This document shows positions 20,251 through 30,460 of a stretch of 44,997 nt of DNA, piece after piece (position 1 is the stretch's first letter; each line of letters begins with the position of its first letter). The position numbers and the translations under genes are program-made. This DNA comes from Haplosporangium gracile (Eukaryota; Mortierellomycota; Mortierellomycetes; Mortierellales; Mortierellaceae), in the NCBI GenBank assembly GCA_015499985.1, contig JAAAUF010000252.1:1-44997 (forward strand). Reading direction: 5' to 3'. The notes under the pieces were generated by a model. That model searched no databases. It had not been told where the DNA came from and saw only the letters and a program-made list of their open reading frames with translations.

Positions 20251-22926
20251 CTACCCAAAGAGAGCCCTAAGGACAAGATACAAAGCCGATCCCAAGAAGC
20301 GAATGGCCCTCAAACAGGCAACAGGTCAAAAAATAAACGACCGCTGTCTTCTTGACCTCAGCATCGTCCCTCAATGTCACCGCGCTAGTCATCACAATCA
20401 CTAGGATCGCATTCGTAAACATCCACACCAGCACCAACCGTGTTCTGAACAATTGTAATAGTCCTCCTGCCTGGTCTTGGCGTCCCGCTTGGACTTGACA
20501 TGCTCGGGTCGAACAGAGAGTTCCTGCATGTTGAGCTGGTAGATTGCGCCAATGTCCTCGCGAGAGTTGGGCTTCTCGAGCTTGAGCATTTCTTGGCCGT
20601 CCTCCATCGTCACTTTGGTCGCCCCTCCCAGATCCCCAGCCTTGTTGTCGCCCTTGGTACCCCAGCTCACATTGTGCATGTTGCAGAATGCATAGACCAT
20701 CAGAATGTTGATATAGGCAGGCAGAAGGAACAGGTATGGCAGGAAGGAGGTCAGAATATGACAGGGCTCAAAGTGCATTAACGACGACACAATGTAGAGG
20801 CCGTAGGTCGAGAGTAACGAAAACACCGTGTCTCGGAATGGTCCTGACTCCTTCAATTGCACTAGTATTTTGTTGTAATGACCCAGTGCGGCTGCACTAC
20901 CAGATAAGCGCTTGTATCTGCCAGATATAGCATCAGCCCCATGATGACAGCAAACAGAAAAATAACCAGGAAAAAGATAAAGCAAGAGCCCTGAGGTCGG
21001 TTCCCAAGCAAGCAGATAAAGACCGTGATGATCGCCGCCAAGTAGACCCCCCTCATGACTTCAAACGTCGTGGTACCCCAATGTCCGAATGGCGTAAATC
21101 CTGTCTCGCTGCTGTTCGCATTCGAGCCGACCTTAGTCAAGAAATAGAACGTCAGGTAGAAGTTGGCCAGCGAGAACCAATTGAACACGAGGTTGACGGC
21201 GTTGTAGAGGAACTCGACCATCAGAAAAATCTTTCCCGAGAGACTGTGGCCTGAGTTCAGGATCCTGGTGAAATGGGCTAGACCGTAAAACGCCGCAAAG
21301 AACGACCCGTTCAACCACCGACGACGTTGAGAGATAAACTCCCCGATCGAGTCTGGGACATCCGTCGAGGCCTTGGCGGACTTGACATACTTGAGCAACC
21401 AAGCTTCATTCTTTTTAGCGACCAACCCAAAGCAAAGGATCTGATCCTCCGCCAAATACATGTTGGACTCAAAGATCCCTGCGTCTCCAGAGATGTGCAT
21501 GGTCTCGCCCTCGAAGTACGACGACAACGGTACAACCCCAGGAGAGGAGTCCCGTAGGGCCTTGTAACGGTAGGCCGAGAATGCACCAGGCAGAACCGAG
21601 ATATACCCAAACATAGATCGAGGGGCTTGTCCAGAATGTTCGACATCTTGTACTCAAAGTTCTGCGACGCCACCAATGGGTTGAAAAGGTTGCCGCAGGT
21701 CGAATCCAAGTCTGCACGGATCTCTTCACAGGCTCCTCCAATCGATGAGTCCCGGTCAAAGGCCTTCCACAGGTGGTAGATACTCGTGCTCGAGGGCTTT
21801 GTCCCGACATCGAGCAGCATGCAGACGTTTGGGTTCAGGTGAAGAGCGAACGCATTGAAGAGCCATCGGTGCGAGTTCAGCTTCTTCTTGTTCTGCTCCT
21901 TTAGACAGAACAGGATCTGGACCGGAACCGTGCCCCGATCAGCTCCACGAGTCACCAAGTCCTGGTCCACCATCACTTGGGTCGTGTACTCGTAGATATG
22001 CGCCGTCACTGGCTTACCCGCCACCGCATTTTTTGCAATCCCCTCCTGATAACACCCCATTTCCGCCAACACCTTCAACACTCGCGGGTGACACTTCTTT
22101 CTCCCATCTGCAACCACACAAACCACCACCTTCTTCCACCCGTCCTTGCCCCATGTTTTGGACTTGACCCTCTTACACAGATGCGACACGTTCTTCATGA
22201 CGGAGCTCATGGTCTTGGTGAACAACTCGTCATCCTCGTTGTACATTGTCATCACAATGAATAACTCTGTCGGACGGCGATAGATCGTCGGGTGGAGAGA
22301 GTACCGCTCTCGGAAAAAGTCGTATGGATCGCAAGTCGCTGCTGTATACCGCATGTACTCAAACTCTTGTTCACCTTTGAAGTGCACGTTCTGGACGAGT
22401 TGGTGTAGGACCGAACAGTACATCACCAAGTTTTCATCCGTCAACGGGACATGACATACAGACTGTATGCAATGAAGGTGGAGAAGAAAAGAAAAAGGAA
22501 AGAGTGTTACAAAATTTAATTCACGGTTCGTTGACTTTCCAATGCATAACTTGGTCCTCTTATATTTACGTTTCGGCTTATGGTCTGCGCTCGGTTAAGT
22601 CGCGAGGTTGTCCGAGGCAATCCTTACGCACCTCCCGCCCGTCCTTGGTTTTGCATCAACTCTGCTTGGCCATACTCATTAATCATGTCATACTCAGCAT
22701 GACCCCATCCATGGTCATACCCTCCTCCTGCACCTCCACCCCCAGGTCCTTGATATCCAACAGAATGTTGCTGAGAGCAATCGGTATAGTCACTGCTGCT
22801 ATTGTTGTCTTGGCTGTTGCCGTAATGGCTATTGCTGTGCGTGAGCGCGGTGTATGGATCCTGATAGTGCTGTTGATTGCTGCCAGCTCGAGCCTGGGGC
22901 GGGTAACGGTGGTGGCACCATGACAC
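20251..22926 (-). pseudogene. Division-1 chitin synthase pseudogene (four frameshifts and a nonsense codon)
   Basis: Chitin synthases polymerise GlcNAc from UDP-GlcNAc across the plasma membrane. The order of blocks is right: [72 protein letters not shown], then membrane segments and VYAFCN. They occupy four successive frames. Shifts lie at about 21617 (one base missing in DKPL-E-SMFGY), between 20880 and 20900, at about 20447 (after QEDYY), and near 20365. A TGA then stands where FIFW is expected, just before RAIRFLGSALYLVLRALFG and TAG 20251–20253. Conserved positions have changed too: GACGEI reads GACEEI and EPW reads EPC. An N-terminal Gln/Asn/Gly/Tyr-rich exon (22926 to about 22632) joins by an apparent intron, but its phase also fails. 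Motifs are otherwise well preserved, so inactivation looks recent. Sequencing error could explain single-base gaps but not all the changes. Confidence 0.82.
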
Positions 22927-24123
22927 TGAGTCCTATTCGACTGTCATAAGGCGCACACACAAGATTTAACACAGACCAAACAAGAAAGCAATAAAAAAAA
23001 TTTAGTTCAGAGGTGACGAAAAGGGTCCACCAGAGTGATAGATTTTGTTGAGTTACCTTGTGAGAGAGGTAGACGGAGTGGGGAGTGTCTGGCGAAGTCA
23101 AGTTGTGTGAAGAAGAAAGCAAGAAATTAGAGATGATATGTTCCCGACTTTGTCAGTATGGAGTGCGAAGAAAAGTCTAGTTGGGATGATTAGGATGACA
23201 GGGTGGGTCAGGAGACCAAACAAAGGGGAAGTTGGAAGGAGTTAGGAAAAACGCCGTAACAACAATTGGCTAAGCGAGAGATAAAGTGGAGAAAAGATTG
23301 TTAAGAAGAGTATGAGAGTGCACAAGTGACTAACGAGGGCAATAATAAAACCAGACTTACGATAACACACAAAACGAAAGAATAAGGAGGACGGGGGGGA
23401 TGGTATCGTTTTGGGTTCGTTGATGAAAGGAGCATAGGGATATAAGATAAAGTATGCCCTTGTTTGGAGATTATAGCCTTGACTCTGAGAAATTGACTCT
23501 GAGAAAGAAGCGCTTTCCTCTGCGAGTAATTCTGCTCCTTTGGATGGAATGAAGTGGATGCGATTTGGGTACCATTAATGATACTATAGACAGCACCGTC
23601 TTCCATCATCCATTCATCAGCCACGCTGCATGTTTCACCTTAATTCGAGACAGTCAAAAAAATTGCTTCGCCCTATCAATCTGCACTACAGGCTCGTGCT
23701 CATATGTACACACGTCGAGCACGTCCAGTAAAAGGATCTTTCATCTCTTCCACTCTGATCAATATATAACAACAGCCCAAGCACATCCATACTCGCTTTA
23801 TGGGCCATTGTGAAAAACAGTACAAAATAAAGACACTTCCATCTTTACAGTCTGTAGACATTGCGCTGTTGTGTCCGTCTGTTTGTGTGCGTTTTTTTAT
23901 GAGCCCTAGAGACGACAATACAGCAAATTAGGCCTAGGAATAGGTAAGGCGGGGCTTTTAAAGAAGTAGAAAAAGAAATACAGTGCAAGAAGATAGGGGA
24001 AGTGATTGCGCGGATGGTGTGGGTATACGGTTCCGCAACTTATGAAGGGTTTCCGAGGCGGGCCTTAATTAGCAGAAGGGAAGAATAGGGAAGGATAGAG
24101 GAGGAGAAAAATGAGGGACCAAA
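22927..24123. other. Intergenic region with 14-bp tandem duplication
   Basis: This 1.2-kb interval is upstream of the chitin synthase pseudogene and downstream of the FAM72 gene. TTGACTCTGAGAAA is duplicated exactly in tandem at 23479–23492 and 23493–23506. Open frames are short and unrecognisable. No gene is supported. Confidence 0.45.
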
Positions 24124-25311
24124 TTAACGCCCCACATTGCCATCCGTCGTCTTGTTACTCCATGTAGGCAAATCATCCCAGAACATGTTACGGTCGCCGA
24201 TCGTACGCCAGTGAGGGATTATCTCGTGTGCGTAAAAGATCCAAAAGTGTCCGTTTCCTCTGTTGGTTTCGCATCCTGAGCACGGTTGGCTCAAGTTGTA
24301 CCCACATACACTTCCACTATTACATGAAGGCAAGAGATGACATTCAGGACGAGAATTAATCCGTGTGTGGAAGTCTGCTAGTTACTTGCTTTTGTTAAGC
24401 ATTCTCGTGTGAAAGGAAACGTACCAGCTGGCACAAGCAAAGAGATGAAACTTGCACGGGCAGATGATTGATACCGGGCGATCAGGCAGACCAAGAACGC
24501 TATCATTTGTATAAGAACATACGTTATATCAGTTCATGGTGTTCCAACTGATCTGTCTGTGTCGCCATGAAAGCCATGTTCATATGCGGTGAAGACAGAT
24601 GGAAGAAGCATACCCAAGAGCAAGATTGGTGGAAAACAATTTTTTGGATGGATCACCAACAAGGTGGCCCTGCATCGCCTGTTCGCACAGTGTCGTTTTA
24701 CATGAGGCACATTCCAACTTCCACAATGGGTGCCGGACAACAGGTGCACTCGAAGAAGGCGTAGAGGGAGTTAATGGCGATTGTTGATGCTGCTGATGAT
24801 GGTGTTGTTGTTGCTCCCGCATCATCAATTGCTGCTGTTGTTGAGAGTAGCTCGACTGGTGCGAGTTGTGATATCCTTGTTGAGCATATAGATTGTTCAT
24901 TTGCTGGTGTTGGTGGTGGTTAACAGGAAGACTGGGACGTCTGCTCATGCTCGGTTCAAGGCCCCCCCAAGACCCACTCTGCTGGGCTGAATAAGGCCCT
25001 CCGCCGCCGGACAGGCTCCGGTATCGTTGCCTCTGCTGCTGTTGCTGCTGCTGCTGCTGTTGTTGTTGTTGTTGTCGTTGCTGTAGCTGTTGCATGGATG
25101 CTTGTTGTGAGTAATGACTGTTGGATGGATAGGGCACCGATGGGATCGACAATGTTGGAGGGTGGGACAGAGTCGCTGTCGAGATCATTTCTTCTTCAGA
25201 TGGACAAGGCGGTGAGGAGGTACTCGACGACATGGGGGATGGCAATGTCCGTCTTGCCGACGCAGCTGCTGTTACATCGATACTGAGATGGTTCGATGGT
25301 CGGGAAAACAT
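24124..25311 (-). CDS. FAM72-family protein with polyglutamine N-terminal half
   Basis: FAM72 proteins carry a conserved cysteine-rich fold; human FAM72A binds the uracil-DNA glycosylase UNG2. Function in fungi is not established. Three minus-strand exons: 25311–24614, 24499–24425 and 24316–24124, giving 321 residues. Residues 1–190 are low-complexity: Ser/Pro, a glutamine run, then Gln/His-rich stretches. The FAM72 domain starts about 197 with WKLECASCKTTLCEQAM, GHLVGDPSKKLFST, CPCKFHLFACASCG, VCGYNLSQPCSGC and NGHFWIF, and ends WRTIGDRNMFWDDLP. The paired Cys-x-x-Cys spacing (ASCKTTLC, CPC, CASC, CSGC) matches a zinc-binding fold. Both introns fall in codon phase 2, one inside a conserved cysteine codon. 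Family call strong; role unknown. Confidence 0.88.
25032..25097 (-). repeat. CAG/CAA repeat encoding polyglutamine
   Basis: A run of CTG and TTG triplets on the plus strand encodes about 20 near-consecutive Gln in the FAM72-family protein. CAG and CAA codons are mixed, with one Arg interrupting, so slippage should be limited but length may vary between strains. Confidence 0.85.
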
Positions 25312-27683
25312 TATGTATTTATGTGTTTGATCGGCTGCTGTGGTTATCTAAAGTAGAAGAATAGGAAAGGAGAAAAGGAAGATAGAGATAAATTAGGAGA
25401 GGTGTTGAAAAGCTGTTAAAGAAGAGTGATGGAGAGACTGGAACACTTGGATGGTTGAAAAGGTTGCTCATTAAAGAGGAAGGGTGTACATTGCCAATGG
25501 CTATATGACAGTTGCTTTGTGCTAGTGAAGGAAGGAATTGGCTGAATTAAGAAAAGTAGGAGAGTACTCAGGAAGGAGCAAAAAAGGCAGAAGAATGCGC
25601 GGAAAGACACTGTTATGTTAAAAATAAGCAAAACCCATTACGTCAAAGAAGAGGGGGAATCCAATGATGTTTGGCGGGAGAGCGATGTGGCTCTAGGTGA
25701 TCGACTATGCAAGCAATGTCGCAAAGGTGTGTGCGGTTGGTATTGAACGCCTGTAGTGTGTGTGTGGAGGGAGGGGAGTGACAGCGTTGGGTTGTGGTCT
25801 GATCTGGTTTGAGTTGGTGTAGTCACGCAGGAGCATGCACAAACTAATTAAGAGATAAACTGTAATTTGCTCCTCCGACAGATGTCCATTCAGGTCAAAG
25901 ACAAGCACTGTTGAGTAAGAGAGAGCGAGAAGTCGTGAAAAGGAGTAGGTGATGAAATATGAAAAAAGAGGGAGAACGTTCATAGAGACGGCTCTGATAG
26001 CTTCATTGGAAGAGGTGGCCAAGGTACACTTACCAAGAAAGGGTCGCACTCAGAGAAAAAAAATACACAGGAATTTGACTGGACGCAGGGACTTGTTCCG
26101 ATGGATTGTGCAAATTGTGGTAGGCGGAGAGTCGGGTGATGTGCAAAGGGATGACAGAGAAGGCGGGAAAACAAGAAACTGGTTGTTGAGCTGTGGAGTG
26201 AAGGCCGGACAAGGCGGGAAGAGAGGCAGGACTGGTATGGTGAAGGGAGTATGAGTTGTCAGCAATCAAACAAACGAACAGGGAAAGCGAGGACAGGGTG
26301 CGGGATGCAAGGTGTAGTTCAAGCTAATGAGGGATGCGAGGACTAACAATTTTAAGATAAGAAGAAGCGAGAAACAAAAGTAGAGAGAGCGAGAAGGAGG
26401 GACAGAGAAAGAGAGAGAGGTAAGAAAGAAGGATCGGAAGAATGGCTTTATACTTGAAATTAGATGTATTTGTGGATGGTATGAGGATATGTATGTCAAT
26501 GCTAGATTAGAAGGTTGAGATGGTGGCTTTATATCATTGAGTGAAAGAGCAAATGAATAGATAGAAGGATGGGAATTAAAGTACAGGAGGATTGCAGAGA
26601 CAAAGAAGGGGGGAAGGGAAGAGAAAGAATAAAACAAGAAAAGAAAAGAAAAGGAAAAAAAAGAGACGAGAATAAAAGGAAGGGGAGGTATTTAGAGGAA
26701 GACCAAGAATCAATTGGATATTGGATGTCATCCACATCATGTAGTTTGGTTTGTTTGTTTATGTGTATTGGATTGTTTGTTGCTTGTTGATCATTTTGTA
26801 GTGCCCATGGATATCCGGATCTGGAGGAGGCGGAGAAGAAAGAGAAAGGACAAACATGACTTTCTGGTTTCCTCTAGCGCAAGTTTACTGACATGTTCCA
26901 TGTAGAAATACTACTTTTCACCACTTCAGTCAAATATTCTTTGCAAAACAATATTTGTAAAGTAGCGTAGCACTTGTGTCTACTACCTGCAATGATGGTA
27001 TGCATATGTAAAAGAAAGAACAATAAGAAATTCAAGAGGGGAATGACAATGTTCCTGTCGGTCCATTGCACCCTTGAATCCACAAAAAAAAAGTGCTACT
27101 TGTCATATTTTGTTTACTACTGACAGAGATCTCACATAGGTCGACACGCACTCAGTCGATGTCGACAGAGCAAGATACTAATGTGCCAGGAGACAGGCAT
27201 TCAAAGTTTTATTTTTCAGGGATGAATATAAGGAGGTACGACAGAGACATAAGAACAAATTTGATTATAGAGGGGAACGACAAAAAAAGGACGAGGAGAC
27301 AGGGAGATGAGAGGAGAAGGAAAGAGGAAAGGAGGGCAATGAAAGGGGTAAGGAAGATATACAAGGAGGGTAAAGGAGTGGGTCATTATCTGGTGTGTGC
27401 CCATGATACTCTTAGAGCTTTGGAAAAGGATGAGACATACATTCGGCATGTGTGCTTGTATATGTGTTTGTTTGTTTGCGCACGCGAACAGGGAAAACGT
27501 GCTTAAGGACATCCCTACACTCAGTCTGCGGGGTAAACCTCTCTCTCTCTCTGCCCCCCTCCCCCCATCTGTACTCTGTGCCTTTACTCCTTTCACTAAC
27601 ACTTACAGACGGATAACCAAAATATGAAAAATAAGGAAAAGGTTGAGGGGAGAGGAACATCCAGTGCTAAAAAAAAACTGATT

Positions 27684-27721
27684 GGCAAAGCAACAAGACC
27701 AAGGCAAAGCAGCAAGACCAA
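27684..27721 (+). repeat. 19-bp tandem repeat, two copies
   Basis: GGCAAAGCARCAAGACCAA occurs twice head to tail (27684–27702 and 27703–27721), one base different, followed by a partial third copy GGCAAGGCA. Confidence 0.8.
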
Positions 27722-27861
27722 GGCAAGGCATGGCTTCAAGGCATATATCTTGTTGTGCTGCACACACTGCACCTCTGTTTGTTGCTAATGGGCAATTAAA
27801 TGATAGTTTCAAGACGCCACTGCAAAACACGAGAACCAGGGGGCGCAGGCAGTCATCCCAG

Positions 27862-27910
27862 CAAAAACCAAAACCAAAATCAAAACCAAAACCAAAAATA
27901 AAAAACCAAA
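27862..27910 (+). repeat. CCAAAA simple repeat
   Basis: About seven copies of a six-base CCAAAA-type unit with small variants lie in the gene-poor interval. A similar run occurs inside the coding part of the Edc1-like gene at about 35433–35470. Confidence 0.75.
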
Positions 27911-29546
27911 CTCAAGGCAATGAGAAAGGCGACACGAGCAGTCAGGACAGATAGGAAAGTATCCGTATTCGTGAGCCATCGTTTTCATGAAAAATGACGA
28001 TGATTCAAGGGGATTAGGATGACCCAGGATCCAAAAAGATGTGTAAAGAAGGAAGTAAGAAAGGGACCTCAAATACCCAGGAGAGCGGATCGGCCACACT
28101 CCTCCTTCCAACTCTCGTCCATCCATTGCTCCATTGCCCTTTGGCATTAGGCTCTAGCTGTTGCTTTCTTCATTAATGGTGTTAACAACAAAAGAGTATT
28201 GCTGTTGTTGCTGTTTTTGTTTGTCTCTCGTGGTCGTTCTTGTCCAGTTGCAACTTCTCTTTTTACTACGGGCATTGCCCAGCCTCGTCCTCCTTGCCTT
28301 TTTGAACGAAAAGGATCTAGCTGTTCTTACTTTATCCCACCCTTCTTTTCTCTTCATTTTTCTCTTCTTTTACTCCACCCTTCAATTGATCTCGTCTTTT
28401 CCTCATTCCAAAACACCCTTTCGCGATCTCGCTATTCTTTTTTCCTTTCTCCACCTCTTAGCGTTATTTTTTTCGTTCGTACAGATGTGATGTTATTCCA
28501 TGTGCGGCCACAAATCGTAACCATTAGCTGCTCCCTTCTCATAGTTGCAAGTCGGGATAATGAAAAAAAAAGAGAGAAAAGCGTTTTGATGTGGCATATT
28601 TCTTATCTCATCATTTTTTTTCTACTCCAACATTTGATCGGATCCAGTTTTCGCCCAGTGCGCAAGCAGATGACGTGGCATAGTTGTATACCTCGCGCGA
28701 ACACATTGACATTAAAGTGGCGATTTTCCTTTCTTTCTTCAACGGGATAAAGAAGGAATTTGGACAGCCTTATAAATCTTTTTCATTTTTGGTTATTAAT
28801 GTCCACGTGCACTCAGTCGACCATACCATTGTGCTCTAAAAAAGAAGGCATGGACGCTTGGCCGCTGTATAGCTGTAACTTCAAGAAGAGTTCAGGCATT
28901 TGCTTCTTTCAAATTCAGGAACAAGGTTGCTGTTGCCTTTGCCCACTGGAGCAACCCCGGCTACATTTATTGCATCAATACATCGAAGGGAAGTCGGGGG
29001 CGAAAGAAGAGAGACAGGGGTACGACAGCCTGATCTAATTATAGTTTCCTCTTCTCTAGTTTTCTTCTGAGCCTGGCACAACCACATATACGTAGTTCGT
29101 ACCCTTCCTGCGCCAAACAAAATCCGAGGTGTGCTGTTGACATTCACCCAGTAATCTGCAGTCGGCCTCTTCTTCTCTCACACGACTATTGTTGATGTCC
29201 AAGTGTCCAACAACCCCGAGTAAATGTCCAATCCAGGAATTACGTTCTTCCCAGATTGGGCCATCTATAGGGAGGCTCAAGCCTTAAATAGGACAGCCAG
29301 CCCTTGGACACCTTTCCGTTGGTCCTTAACACTCACTTCCGGTTTCTTTTTTTTTTTCTCGCTCTTCTCTTCCTTTTCCTTTTCCTCACTTTCTTTCCTT
29401 CTATTCTTTCTCTTCTTTCTGTTTCACGCCTCCTTTTTGCCTCTACCAGACTTCAGCTGCTTCCAACGACTTTTCTTTTCCCTTTTCAGACTCCATAAAC
29501 TCAACCACCAATAGTCTCAAACAAACAACCAGCAACACAAATCACA

Positions 29547-29936
29547 ATGAGCACCACAGACACAATCCCATTCGTCTGCCTCGAGACCTTCCGCCCCGAT
29601 AACACAACATCCTGCCTACGCTATGAGAAAGTAAAACGCTGCATCAAAGACGGAACCGCAAACAACATCCCTTTCCTCTGTGTCGGTCAGGATACCATCT
29701 CCATCGGTGGAGGTGGACCCATCAATCCCTTGCCACTCGACCTGAAATCGAGTGTCTTTCTGTGCAATCTGTCCGCTTGTCCTAATGCTGCCCCCGCCAA
29801 GGAGTCGACCAAGCCAGATAAAAAGGGTAGTTCCAATAACAGCAATGCCCCCAGCAGTGCTTCGTCGGTCAAGTCAATCTCACTCTCTGGAGTCTTTGTC
29901 CTCGCCCTGATCGTCTCCCAGGCCGCCATGTTCTAA
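29547..29936 (+). CDS. Small cysteine-containing protein with hydrophobic C-terminus, unknown family
   Basis: The 129-residue frame starts MSTTDTIPFVCLETFRP and is preceded by a C/T-rich leader. It has seven cysteines, all in the first 80 residues (for example VCLE, SCLRY, RCIKD, LCVGQD, LCNLSACP). A Ser/Asn/Lys-rich linker follows (about 82–112), then a hydrophobic end, ISLSGVFVLALIVSQAAMF. That layout resembles small GPI-anchored surface proteins, but no N-terminal signal peptide is visible from this ATG. Either an upstream signal exon is missed (the frame stays open at least 30 bases upstream, to a possible acceptor CAATAG), or the protein is tail-anchored. I do not recognise the family. 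Codon use and leader support a real gene; function is unknown. Confidence 0.6.
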   Translation: MSTTDTIPFVCLETFRPDNTTSCLRYEKVKRCIKDGTANNIPFLCVGQDTISIGGGGPINPLPLDLKSSVFLCNLSACPNAAPAKESTKPDKKGSSNNSNAPSSASSVKSISLSGVFVLALIVSQAAMF

Positions 29937-30460
29937 AGAGATTTGTTTTGTTTCTAATAATAAACAAGATTGCCCTGATTTTATTTTTCGGCTTAAACGC
30001 GCCCTATGGTCACTTTGTCCCCTCCATTGACACATCAAGCGGTTTGGTCCCTTCTCGTGGACCATGAGGTACAAGCGCAGCTTACTCGAGCCTTTTTTAC
30101 TTCCTTGGTCCGCCCTTTGTTCGTTTTCTTCCGCATCCCGAAGCTTGATCCGAGGTCTCAAAGGAGAAAGAACAACAGTGCCTGATGTGAATCCAACTAG
30201 GAGGCGGACATTTCCATTAGCGTATTTCACACTCCCTTCCTCCTTCCTCTCCGTCCTTCTCTTCCCAAATCCCCTGCGACTGCCCATGCTTTTGCCCACG
30301 CCCACGCCAATCATTGCAATTGCGGCACACACTCCTCTCTCATAAACATCTTTATCAAAGCCAATAGTATATCCATTAAAATAAGTACTTCATGTGTGTA
30401 CAGGCAGTCATTTTGTTTTAATATCAAGCAAGAAGTGAGCAAAGCAGATTGTGTTTGGGT
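29937..30460. other. Convergent 3' flanks of the small gene and the EAF gene
   Basis: This 524-bp interval lies between two converging stop codons. AATAATAAAC at about 29955–29965 may be the polyadenylation signal of the small gene. Open frames here have no recognisable family. Confidence 0.4.

Larger units (their letters stand above)
25312..29546. other. 4.2-kb gene-poor interval
   Basis: I find no gene here on either strand. From 25320 to about 26740 the plus strand is purine-rich in blocks (26280–26480 and 26580–26700 especially), that is, pyrimidine-rich in the sense of the FAM72 gene. This suggests a long leader, possibly with 5'-UTR introns, or a second promoter. Middle parts carry simple repeats (27684–27721, 27862–27910). 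From about 29280 to 29470 the plus strand becomes C/T-rich, the probable promoter/leader of the small gene at 29547. Open frames are short and compositionally biased. A non-coding RNA cannot be excluded. Confidence 0.5.

Noticed and set aside
20251..22926. Introns as the explanation for chitin synthase frame changes
   Set aside because: The conserved protein blocks abut at each shift with no room for GT–AG introns, so indels are required.
26266..27660. Overlapping frames of 60–137 codons on both strands
   Set aside because: They follow purine- or pyrimidine-rich sequence, have biased composition and match nothing known.
28161..29038. Plus-strand frames up to 183 codons
   Set aside because: Composition is T/C-driven (Phe, Leu, Ser), the frames overlap each other, and no motif is visible.
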